DNA of 27,293 bases from UM-FILTER-47-13 sp964445195 (lineage in GTDB: Bacteria; Pseudomonadota; Alphaproteobacteria; Micavibrionales; Micavibrionaceae): the NCBI GenBank assembly GCA_964445195.1, contig CAYUKA010000028.1:1-27293 (forward strand), given 5' to 3'. Position 1 is the stretch's first letter. Each line of letters starts with the position of its first letter. The position numbers and the translations under genes are program-made. This document shows positions 16,192-23,398 of the stretch, in pieces. The notes below the pieces were generated by a model. The model had not been told where the DNA came from, did no database searches, and saw only the letters and a program-made list of their open reading frames with translations.

Positions 16192-17625
16192 ATGACCGGT
16201 ATTTCAACTTTGGGACAGGCGCTCGACCAGATTGAGCGGATCAAGGTGCAGCAATTGCAGCTGGCCGATCTGCAACTGCAGCTCAGCACCGGCAAGATCA
16301 CCCAGTCTTTCAAAGGGCTGGAGGATAACACGATTATTTCCAAGCGCGCCCGCGCCGATATCAAGCAGCTTGATATCTACCTGACGAACATCACCCGCGG
16401 GGAAACCAGGGTCAACCAGATGCTGAACGCGCTCGACCAGATCAAGCAGCAGGCGCAGGATGTGCTGAACGGCCTGACCGGCCAGCCGCAGGAGGGCGAT
16501 CTTGATCTCAGCATCATCAAGAACACGGCGACAAACTCGTTCGACTTCGTTGCCAACCTGCTGAACAGCCGCGACGGCGACACGTATCTGTTTGCCGGCA
16601 GCGATTCGAACACGCCGCCTTTTAACGATACCGGCTCGCTCGATACCTTCATGCGCGACCTGAACCGGCTCTGGACCTCGGGCCTGCTGCCTTATACGCC
16701 GCCGGAAGATATTACCGATGCCTATATTGACCAGTTCACCGGCGCGCCGGATGTGACGATCGGCTATTCCGGCACGCTGAACGATGCCGGCAAGGTCTTT
16801 ATCCCGGTCGATGAAGGGGTTGAACTTGATTATACGCTGCTGGCCAATAACCCGGCGCTGCGCGATGTCGTGCAGGCGATCGGCGTGATCAAGAACCTGC
16901 CGGATGTGATTGATGCGCCGCCGCCGCAGGGCCAGATTGTCAGCACGAATGACCTGGCGGCGGCCACGGCCGGTGTCGATCTGTTCACGGCGGGCGGTTA
17001 TGTTGACGGTAACGATAATTTCACGATCCGCTTCGATCCCGAAGGGCCGAACGATATCGGGCCGATCACGATTGATTTAACCGATGTCCAGCTCGTCAAC
17101 CCGACGCCGCCGGCGACCAGCGGCGCGCAGGCGCTGGCTGACTATATTAACGGCACGGTGATTCCGACCCTGCCGCCGGAAATCCAGAACCAGGCCAGCG
17201 CCTTTATCAATTCGTCGGGCCAGCTGGTGATTAATGCCGAGACCGATATCGAAATCACCAGCGGCACTATGGGCACCGCGGGCCTTAGCTTTATCGGGAT
17301 CGAGGCCGGGGTGACTGCGCCGACCAGTGATGAAAGCAAGGAATCGTTTTTCCGGGTGTTCAACGAGCTGGCGGTTCAGCTTACCAACGCGATCGACGCG
17401 ATCGAGGCCGAGCAGTTCCGCCTGAATAACGTCCAGATATCGATGGCCCAGACGCGGGAAAATCACGAGCTGGAGCAGAATACGTTGCTGAACACGATTG
17501 ATAATGTCGAAAGCGCCGACCTGAACGAAGTGGCGCTGTCGATTACAACGCTGCAAATCCAGCTGGAAGCCTCGTTCCGCGTGACCGCGGCGGTATCGAA
17601 CTTAAGTCTCGTGAACTTTATATAG
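16192..17625 (+). CDS. flgL: Flagellar hook-associated protein 3 (FlgL), with shared inserted domain
   Basis: A 477-residue second hook-filament junction protein. The N-terminal helix has TLGQALDQIERIKVQQLQLA and LQLSTGKITQSFKGLEDNTI, the usual flagellin-like FlgL start; the C-terminal helix SITTLQIQLEASFRVTAAVS completes the D0/D1 pair. Residues about 263-373 form a domain clearly related to the two FlgK copies (DNFTIRFDPEGP, ADYINGTV, SGQLVINAETDIEITSG, GLSFIGI). Typical FlgL is about 300-400 residues. The ATG at 16192 follows GAGGAGA and lies 36 bases after flgK. Its stop is 3 bases from the stop of the converging gene, leaving no room for a separate terminator. Confidence 0.93.
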   Translation: MTGISTLGQALDQIERIKVQQLQLADLQLQLSTGKITQSFKGLEDNTIISKRARADIKQLDIYLTNITRGETRVNQMLNALDQIKQQAQDVLNGLTGQPQEGDLDLSIIKNTATNSFDFVANLLNSRDGDTYLFAGSDSNTPPFNDTGSLDTFMRDLNRLWTSGLLPYTPPEDITDAYIDQFTGAPDVTIGYSGTLNDAGKVFIPVDEGVELDYTLLANNPALRDVVQAIGVIKNLPDVIDAPPPQGQIVSTNDLAAATAGVDLFTAGGYVDGNDNFTIRFDPEGPNDIGPITIDLTDVQLVNPTPPATSGAQALADYINGTVIPTLPPEIQNQASAFINSSGQLVINAETDIEITSGTMGTAGLSFIGIEAGVTAPTSDESKESFFRVFNELAVQLTNAIDAIEAEQFRLNNVQISMAQTRENHELEQNTLLNTIDNVESADLNEVALSITTLQIQLEASFRVTAAVSNLSLVNFI

Positions 17626-17628
17626 GCT

Positions 17629-19212
17629 TTAATTCGTCGCGGCGGAATAGCTTTCAATCATCAGTACAGACGGGCCGGCCGGCAGGTTCGGGTGCAACTT
17701 TCCGACCGGACGCGGGTCGGTGGCGCTGAACCCGTCAAGCAGCGTTTGCACCGCATCCGGGAAGGTCCCGTGCATCCGGATCCGGTTTGGCAATACGTAA
17801 TCATAGACCGAGTTCCAGACCAGCGTGACCCGGCTTTGCGCGGCCCAGCGTTCCAGCACATTTTTCAGGTTTTCACCATCGGCGGCCTGCCAGTACAGGA
17901 TTTCCATCGGGTCCATGGCGCCGCCATGCATGACAGGTGCGGCGGGCAGCGGTGCCGGGGGCACAGCGGCCGCGGCAATCATCGTGTGCGGTACGGGAGC
18001 CAGACCGGGAGCCGGTGTCGGTGCGCGCGGTGCCGGGGCGGCTGTCGCCGTCAGGGCTATGGGCGCAGCCATATCGTTTACGGCAGGCATATCCGCAACG
18101 GCCCGTGGTGGTACGACCGGTTCCGGCATACCCGGCATCGGCGGGCGGCGGCGCGCCGGATAGGATGGCTGTGGCGCTAAGGTTTCAGCATTGATTTGCG
18201 GTGACGCCATCGCCGTGGCCATCATCGGCACGGAGGAGGCCGGCACCAGCGGCGCCGGCGGCGCCATGGCTATGTCCTGGGCGACATCATTCATCGGCTC
18301 TGCCATGAGCGGGGTTGGCATGCTTTCCGGTGTGCGCGGCACCGATCGGCGGGCCATCACGGATTCCGGTGCCGGGGCGGGTGTCATTGACGGCCCGCTC
18401 TCCCAGGACTGGCGAATCCTGACGGTTTTGCCGCTGATCATTGGCCGCAGATCAAGCGGCCGCAGCGCATCTTCCAGCACTTCGTTCCAGGCTTTGCCGC
18501 CATTCCATGACAGGCGCGCGCCTTTATTGACGCCGTCATCGAAAGAGTAAGCGTAACCAGCCGGGACGATCTGATGCAGTGCCAGCACCAGCGGGATATC
18601 CCGGCCGAAGCCCATAACGGTCTCATAACTGACCTTGGTCATCGGCGGGGCCGGTGCCACTGGTGCCATCATCGCCGCCGGTGCCGGAGGCAGGCCCGCA
18701 GGTAAGCCCGATGGCAGGGCCGGGACAGTGCGGCCCGGCAGGCCAAGGACCGGGTCCTGTGCCGCGGATGGCCTGTCAGAAGGCATGTCGGAGAGAATCA
18801 TATCTGCGGTTGGCAGATTCGGCAGCGGCGTCGCGTTAATCGCCGGCACGGCTGGCGGCGGCGGCATGGATTCGCCGGTCATTGGTATTGGCATCATACC
18901 GTCAACCGGCGGCGGTGCCGGTGTGGCTTCAATGAACGGGGCCGGCGTTTCTGCGATCATCCCGGACGGGGCCATCGGCTCGCCGACCGGAAACGGGTCG
19001 ATCACAGGGGCCGGCGTATTCACCAGCGGTTCACGGTCAATTGCCGGAACCGGCATGGCTTTCGGCGGCGGTTCGGCGGCGCGCGGCGGTGGCGGTGTCC
19101 ACTCAAAGCCGGCCTTGGCCGGGGATACGCTGAACGTAGCGATTGCCAGCGTCATAACTGACAGGCCCAGCCTTATTCCGGCGGCATCCGAAAACCGTTT
19201 TCCAAAAAACAT
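17629..19212 (-). CDS. Exported Pro/Ala-rich protein with TcpQ/PilL-like domains
   Basis: A 527-residue exported protein. The signal peptide is about 1-34 (hydrophobic LGLSVMTLAIATFSV, cleavage at AKA-G). A Pro/Ala/Met-rich low-complexity region (about 35-180) leads to a folded domain at about 190-270, with DIPLVLALHQIVPAGYAYSF, RLSWNGGKAWNEVLEDALRP and a final ISGKTVRI. A second Pro-rich linker (about 275-430) leads to a C-terminal domain of the same kind (434-527), with GENLKNVLERWAAQSRVTLV, then RIRMHGTFPDAVQTLLDGF. These fit the TcpQ/PilL C-terminal fold, related to secretin N-domains and to the DotD periplasmic fold. It follows icmT on the same strand, after a terminator. I infer a peptidoglycan-spanning outer-membrane accessory of the secretion machine. 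The ATG at 19210-19212 has AAGGA 8 bases upstream. Confidence 0.7.
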   Translation of the reverse strand: MFFGKRFSDAAGIRLGLSVMTLAIATFSVSPAKAGFEWTPPPPRAAEPPPKAMPVPAIDREPLVNTPAPVIDPFPVGEPMAPSGMIAETPAPFIEATPAPPPVDGMMPIPMTGESMPPPPAVPAINATPLPNLPTADMILSDMPSDRPSAAQDPVLGLPGRTVPALPSGLPAGLPPAPAAMMAPVAPAPPMTKVSYETVMGFGRDIPLVLALHQIVPAGYAYSFDDGVNKGARLSWNGGKAWNEVLEDALRPLDLRPMISGKTVRIRQSWESGPSMTPAPAPESVMARRSVPRTPESMPTPLMAEPMNDVAQDIAMAPPAPLVPASSVPMMATAMASPQINAETLAPQPSYPARRRPPMPGMPEPVVPPRAVADMPAVNDMAAPIALTATAAPAPRAPTPAPGLAPVPHTMIAAAAVPPAPLPAAPVMHGGAMDPMEILYWQAADGENLKNVLERWAAQSRVTLVWNSVYDYVLPNRIRMHGTFPDAVQTLLDGFSATDPRPVGKLHPNLPAGPSVLMIESYSAATN

Positions 19213-19267
19213 GCGCAGTTCCTTATATCGTCTGTTTTATCTTTAATAATGTCATGGCGGCAGCTTT

Positions 19268-19307
19268 GAAAATAAAATGCGCGGCGAAAAATAACAAGCG
19301 CCGCGCA
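19268..19307 (-). terminator. Rho-independent terminator after icmT
   Basis: A 9-bp perfect GC-rich stem (TGCGCGGCG at 19278-19286 with CGCCGCGCA at 19299-19307) closes a 12-base loop. On the minus strand it is followed by TTTTATTTTC. It lies about 40 bases after the icmT stop, separating icmT from the TcpQ-like gene. Confidence 0.8.
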
Positions 19308-19347
19308 CAGATTATCCGGTATTTATCTTATCCGGTCTTGATCGCGA

Positions 19348-19650
19348 TTAACCGTAATCCCGCATTCTACGTTGTGAATACATGTACCAGCCAGGGCGGT
19401 TATCGCCAATAAACCAGCTGCGCAGGGCCCGCAGGGCGGCAGGGAAGGTCAGGCCCTTACTCTCCAGGAAGCGGAAAATCATAACAATAATAATCGTCAT
19501 GACAATTGTGTGGGGGCGGGCATAGACCAGCAGGACGAAGAACGGCAGGGCCGCCCGGGCGTCGAGATTAAAAAACCGCACCGGCCGCATTGAATTGCGC
19601 CAGTGCCAATTCCGTTTTTCGGCTTCCAGATCGTCCTGCGCCGTTGCCAT
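19348..19650 (-). CDS. icmT: IcmT (TraK-like) type IVB secretion protein
   Basis: A 100-residue membrane protein. I use the ATG at 19648-19650 (AAAGGA upstream) rather than an in-frame TTG at 19683. The family pattern is clear: HWRNSMRPVRFFNLDARAAL near residues 19-38, a hydrophobic stretch PFFVLLVYARPHTIVMTIII then VMIFRFLE near 39-66, then GLTFPAALRALRSWFIGDNR (about 69-88), close to IcmT/TraK. IcmT is a small essential inner-membrane component of Dot/Icm and IncI systems; its exact role is not well defined. In R64 traK follows traJ (dotB), and here icmT likewise follows dotB. It lies between two predicted terminators, so it is probably expressed partly on its own. Confidence 0.9.
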   Translation of the reverse strand: MATAQDDLEAEKRNWHWRNSMRPVRFFNLDARAALPFFVLLVYARPHTIVMTIIIVMIFRFLESKGLTFPAALRALRSWFIGDNRPGWYMYSQRRMRDYG

Positions 19651-19681
19651 GACCGGTATCCTTTCTGTGTGGTGTAAAATC

Positions 19682-19703
19682 AAAAAGGCCGTTTTCGCGG
19701 CCT
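19682..19703 (-). terminator. Terminator or attenuator between dotB and icmT
   Basis: AGGCCG (19686-19691) and CGGCCT (19698-19703) form a 6-bp GC stem with a 6-base loop. On the minus strand it is followed immediately by TTTTT. It lies about 65 bases after the dotB stop and 30 bases before the icmT ATG. The plus-strand side is also T-rich (GTCTTTTAT), so it could work both ways. It would reduce read-through from dotD-C-B into icmT. Confidence 0.6.
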
Positions 19704-19767
19704 GTCTTTTATAATATACCGTAATTTCCTAACAAAAGGTATCTGTTTGCCGTTTTGGATAGGGTGC

Positions 19768-20934
19768 CTACCCGCCGCCGGCGCCGGTACTTGAGGCCAG
19801 CATCAGGTACCAACGGCGGTCAATTTTACCGTCTTCGAAGGCCAGCCGGGCCGATTGCGACATGGTGCGGCCGTAAAAAGGAATCGCCCGCTGGATATGC
19901 GGACCCCATTCCTTGAAGTCCATGTCGAGCAGCTTTTCCCGGACATCATCAGGGAAAATCATCCATTCGCGCACACCCATCCGGCCGCCATCGATCTTCG
20001 GCACCAGCGACTGGGTGACGATCATGCGAATCGTTTCCATCAGCGCGTAGGCGCGTTCCGGCCGTTCATCTGATTCGAAGGTTGAAATCATCCGCTGGAT
20101 GGTGGCGGCGACACCGATCGTGTGGGTCGTGGTATAGACGGCATGGCCGGTTTGCGAAGCTTCAATTGCCGCCGAGATGGTTTCACGGTCGCGAGCCTCA
20201 CCGACCAGGATAATTTCCGGCTTGCGCCGCAGCGCATTACGGACGCCACGGTCGAAAGTCGGCAGGTGACGGGGAATTTCCGTTTGGGCTACGAGTGAGC
20301 GCGGGCTTTCAATCGCGTCATAGACATATTCGATCGGCGATTCGTAGGTCAGCATTTTACCGCAGCCCTGCGGGCGTTCCAGCAGCATCCGGCAGCCGGC
20401 GGCCAGCAGCGTGGTTTTACCGGAACCGGTCGGGCCGGTGACAATCACCATGCCCTGGCGCGGCGCCCAGTTATTGATGACATGGTCCTCGATATTCAGA
20501 TCGCGCATTGTCGGCGGCTCGCTCGGCAGCACCCGCATGGTGACCTGCGCGGCATCGCGTCCGCGTGAGAGAATCGCGGTAATATTCACCCGGAAGCGGA
20601 TCCGGGAATAACGATCCGGTTTCACCTCGTAGGAGACATCGAGGTCTTTACCGGCGGCCAGGCGGGCCTGTGCCTCCGGGCCGTAAATCCGTATAAGCAC
20701 AGCGGCCATGTCGGCGGCATCAAGATTACGGAAGGTGCCGGGATAAAGGACACCGTCAATTTCCTGGTAAATCGGCCTGTCCGACTGGAAGGTAATGTCC
20801 GAGCTGCCTTGCTTGACCGACCATTGCAGGAACGGGTCGACCGTATCGGCGGTGAAGCGGCCCGGCTCGTCCGGCCAGGTGAGTGCCTTGTTTTCCTTGC
20901 CTTTTAAAAGGCTTACCGGTTTACGGGTTGCCAT
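19768..20934 (-). CDS. dotB: DotB (TraJ) secretion ATPase
   Basis: A 388-residue cytoplasmic hexameric ATPase of the VirB11/PilT superfamily that powers type IVB secretion (Legionella DotB is about 377). An N-terminal PAS-like domain (about 30-135) precedes the RecA-like domain. Walker A is GPTGSGKTT at 167-175. The Asp/Walker B region is KPEIILVGEARDRETI near 248-263, and the His-box region is TGHAVYTTTHTIGVAATIQR near 275-294. The C-terminus ends in a Gly-rich TGAGGG tail. The ATG at 20932-20934 lies inside the end of dotC (22-base overlap), so the two are probably coupled. All catalytic motifs look intact. Confidence 0.93.
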   Translation of the reverse strand: MATRKPVSLLKGKENKALTWPDEPGRFTADTVDPFLQWSVKQGSSDITFQSDRPIYQEIDGVLYPGTFRNLDAADMAAVLIRIYGPEAQARLAAGKDLDVSYEVKPDRYSRIRFRVNITAILSRGRDAAQVTMRVLPSEPPTMRDLNIEDHVINNWAPRQGMVIVTGPTGSGKTTLLAAGCRMLLERPQGCGKMLTYESPIEYVYDAIESPRSLVAQTEIPRHLPTFDRGVRNALRRKPEIILVGEARDRETISAAIEASQTGHAVYTTTHTIGVAATIQRMISTFESDERPERAYALMETIRMIVTQSLVPKIDGGRMGVREWMIFPDDVREKLLDMDFKEWGPHIQRAIPFYGRTMSQSARLAFEDGKIDRRWYLMLASSTGAGGG

Positions 20935-21749
20935 GTCTCCGTTCCCGTCATTAGTTCGGGCATCCCCGTGATTTGCACGGCCCGGTCGCCAACCCGCATC
21001 CGGGTGCCGCCGCCGGTGATACCGCGGTCGACCTGAAGCGCATAAGGCGGCGAGACCATGCCCTGTGTCAGCAACATGCGGTAACGCACCATGCCTTTAT
21101 AATGCGCGGTGAGCTGGTTCAGATCCTGTTCGAAAATCTCGTTGGCCTGTTCGACGCCTTTTTCCCAGCCTTCGCGCACCCAGTCGATCCAGGCCATCCG
21201 TTCCTCGTCATCGCCGGGGCGCAGAATGTCCGGCGGCGGCGTCACATCGCCCCATTCGCGTTCCAGGTAATTGCGCCAGTGCCGTGCGGCGCTGATGATC
21301 CGGGCGTTGCGGCTGATATTGTAAACGCGGTCGGCGACGGCAGCCTCACGCCCGCTGGCGCCGATAATCATCGCATTGACCGATTCGGAAATGATCGGCG
21401 GCTCAATCAGCAGGCCCGACGGTGCGGGAATCAGGAGCTGGCGGAAATCGAACACTTTATCCAGATAACTTGAGCGGCCTTCAAGCTCCTTACGTATATG
21501 GTAGGTCCGCCAGGCCAGCCCGCCGCGGGCGCCGTAAGACAGGGCCGCTTCGCGCATCGCATCCATGCGGATATCAGACGGCAGGCCGGTTTCGACGTCG
21601 ACCACGACATTCAGTTTGGGAATCGTCTCAAGCTCATACAGGGTCGGCGGGGTGGTCATGTCCGAATCGGACATATAAGCCATAGCGGGCGCAGAGACGC
21701 CAAAAACGGCCATAACGATAGCGATGATAAGCGGTAAGCTTTGTTTCAT
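20913..21749 (-). CDS. dotC: DotC (TraI-like) outer-membrane core component, apparently not a lipoprotein
   Basis: A 278-residue exported protein. The signal peptide (residues 1-24, LPLIIAIVMAVFGVSAPAMA) ends in an AMA-Y site for ordinary signal peptidase. Family features follow: ALSYGARGGLAWRTYHIRKE (about 69-88), LDKVFDFRQLLIPAPSGLLI (near 97-116), PPIISES, then ARHWRNYLEREWGD and a C-terminal PPYALQVDRGITGGGTRMRV. These match DotC, which sits with DotD and DotH in the outer-membrane ring. Legionella DotC is a lipoprotein; here no cysteine is near the cleavage site. Eight bases separate the dotD stop from this ATG, and GGGAGGA within the dotD end serves as ribosome binding site. Confidence 0.88.
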   Translation of the reverse strand: MKQSLPLIIAIVMAVFGVSAPAMAYMSDSDMTTPPTLYELETIPKLNVVVDVETGLPSDIRMDAMREAALSYGARGGLAWRTYHIRKELEGRSSYLDKVFDFRQLLIPAPSGLLIEPPIISESVNAMIIGASGREAAVADRVYNISRNARIISAARHWRNYLEREWGDVTPPPDILRPGDDEERMAWIDWVREGWEKGVEQANEIFEQDLNQLTAHYKGMVRYRMLLTQGMVSPPYALQVDRGITGGGTRMRVGDRAVQITGMPELMTGTETWQPVNR

Positions 21750-21757
21750 CGGGCGGT

Positions 21758-22267
21758 CTATCCTCCCCCGACACCGGTATTCGGCGCATAACTGACTTCA
21801 ACAGTCTGGCGGCGGCCGTCAACATGGATATCGGCGCGCACGCCAAGCTGCAGGCCCAGCGAGCGCAGCACATCAATGACCGGCATGTTTTCAACATCAA
21901 CCGAAACAACCAGCGGGACCGGCGGCGGCGTGCCCAGAGCCTGGAAACCGTAACCGGCGCGGCTGGCGAGTTTCTGTGCGATCGGCTCGACCGGACCGAC
22001 CCAGTTGACGGTGATGGCCCGGCGCAATTCCGGCGGCACGTTATCAACCGGTCCGACCGAGGCTTCAGGTGCCCGCGCCTGTTCGACCGCGGCAAGAGTT
22101 TCCAGCGCGACAGAGGCACGGTCAGCGGCATCGGCCAGCATCATCGAGACTTTGTCAGGCGAGGCCACCAGATTGGGATGGTCGCCTTCCATCGGATGCC
22201 CCGGCGCGCAGGCGGCGAGCACGATCATAAGAAAACCGGCACAAGCTGTGCGTATCAATCGCATCAT
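21758..22267 (-). CDS. dotD: DotD (TraH-like) outer-membrane lipoprotein
   Basis: A 169-residue lipoprotein. The signal peptide has a good lipobox, VLAAC, with Cys20 as the predicted lipidated residue. The mature part has an N-terminal helix region (MMLADAADRASVALETLAAV near 42-61), then the secretin-N-like fold: RRAITVNWVGPVEPIAQKLA near 82-101, LVVSVDVENMPVIDVLRSLG near 120-139 and a final VEVSYAP strand. This is the DotD pattern; DotD joins DotC to place DotH in the outer membrane. It is the first gene of the dotD-C-B set. Two ATGs (22267 and 22264) are adjacent. With DotC lacking a lipobox, DotD may be the main lipid anchor of the ring. Confidence 0.85.
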   Translation of the reverse strand: MMRLIRTACAGFLMIVLAACAPGHPMEGDHPNLVASPDKVSMMLADAADRASVALETLAAVEQARAPEASVGPVDNVPPELRRAITVNWVGPVEPIAQKLASRAGYGFQALGTPPPVPLVVSVDVENMPVIDVLRSLGLQLGVRADIHVDGRRQTVEVSYAPNTGVGGG

Positions 22268-22463
22268 ACTAAACCTTTATTTTCCCCTGTCTGTAGATCC
22301 AGTCGCGCAGGACGCAGCTTTCATAAAGACATTATGAACCTGCTACAATAGCTGCTTTTATTACGTTAGCGCCTGATCTGTAGCAGAACAAGACGTCATT
22401 TCCGCTGATCTGGACATATCACCAGACTTATCCACCTAAAAGCGGCTGCCATAACAGCTATGG

Positions 22464-22976
22464 TCATTTCGGCGCGGGGAGATTGTACTGCTGGCCCGTG
22501 GGCGCGTAGCAGGCGAACCAGGCGATGTTCCTGATCATCCTGTTGGTGATGTTATCGTACAGATGATCCATCTCCGGTGTGTTGCCGGCGGTGCTCCAGC
22601 AGCAATAACCGGTCAGCGGCGCCGGCTGATACTGCATGTCGGCCAGCCGGTTCTCGCTTGTGGGTTCAGTGCCTTTATAAATCGTCAGGGCAAAACCGGG
22701 CACGGTAAACTCATCGTCTGCCGGTTTCGCTTCATAGATCAGCCGGAGCGTTTCGCCGTTTACCGTCTCGCGGGCGATTTCGACCGTTTCGCCGGCCCGG
22801 CGCAACGCGGCAAGATTTGCAATTTCGTGCTTTTCGCCAAGCCGGTCCAGCCCTTCGGCGCGCTTGTGATCCCAGACAGCCTGATCGAAACTCTCTCTGA
22901 GCTGCATCGCTTTCCAGGTCAGTCCTAATGCCAGCCCGGCTGCGGCATCAAAGAGTCTTTTAAAAGGCCTGGTCAT
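22464..22976 (-). CDS. Unknown 170-aa protein beside the transglycosylase
   Basis: A protein of unrecognised family. The N-terminus (about 1-25) is moderately hydrophobic and basic (RPFKRLFDAAAGLALGLTWK) and could be a weak membrane anchor, but it is not a clear signal peptide. The middle (45-105) reads as beta-rich (VEIARETVNGETLRLIYEAK). The C-terminal part has a vicinal cysteine pair in TGYCCWSTAGNTPEMDHLYD and one more cysteine near the end. Its ATG overlaps the stop of the transglycosylase gene (ATGA), so the two are co-translated and likely co-function. A 196-base gap separates it from dotD. Position suggests an accessory component of the secretion system. Not seen by me in Legionella or R64. 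Confidence 0.75.
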   Translation of the reverse strand: MTRPFKRLFDAAAGLALGLTWKAMQLRESFDQAVWDHKRAEGLDRLGEKHEIANLAALRRAGETVEIARETVNGETLRLIYEAKPADDEFTVPGFALTIYKGTEPTSENRLADMQYQPAPLTGYCCWSTAGNTPEMDHLYDNITNRMIRNIAWFACYAPTGQQYNLPAPK

Positions 22977-23398
22977 TGATCATTTCTCCCCGGTGTTTTG
23001 ACAAGGCCGTGCTTTTTCATTGATGAAATAACGCGGTAGCGATAGCCGCTGCCGATATGCGGCGTACGTGAGTGGTAATAGGCAATCGCGGTCGACAGGT
23101 CGTGGGTTTCATCAAGGTGCGAGCGCAGGATCCATGCCGAGACCCCGACATTGGTGCAGGGGTCATCCTTGATCCAGCGTTTGGCGGTTTCTTCGCTGAC
23201 GCCCCATTGTTCGGCCAGCTCTGGAATCCAGATCGTGTTGATCTGCATCGGGCCGAGATCATAGCTGCCGTTGCGATTCGGGCCGACCGCCTGGCCGACC
23301 GCACCGGCCTCGACCTGGTAAATACCGAGCAATACAGCCGGCGGGACGCTGTAGGTCTGCGCGGCGAGGAACATACAGGCGGCGAGAATTTTTCCCAT
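22973..23398 (-). CDS. Lytic transglycosylase (SLT, VirB1-like)
   Basis: A 141-residue protein that is almost entirely one soluble-lytic-transglycosylase domain, predicted to cut peptidoglycan glycan strands for machine assembly. YSVPPAVLLGIYQVEAG carries the catalytic Glu30. GSYDLGPMQINTIWIPELAE holds the conserved GPMQIN motif, and AIAYYHSRTP is the third signature. The domain starts so close to the N-terminus that no separate signal peptide is visible; residues 3-13 are hydrophobic but belong to the first domain helix. It may be exported by another route or use an unseen start. Its ATG overlaps the upstream stop by one base (TAATG), and its stop overlaps the next ATG, so the three genes form a coupled unit. 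Confidence 0.88.
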   Translation of the reverse strand: MGKILAACMFLAAQTYSVPPAVLLGIYQVEAGAVGQAVGPNRNGSYDLGPMQINTIWIPELAEQWGVSEETAKRWIKDDPCTNVGVSAWILRSHLDETHDLSTAIAYYHSRTPHIGSGYRYRVISSMKKHGLVKTPGRNDQ

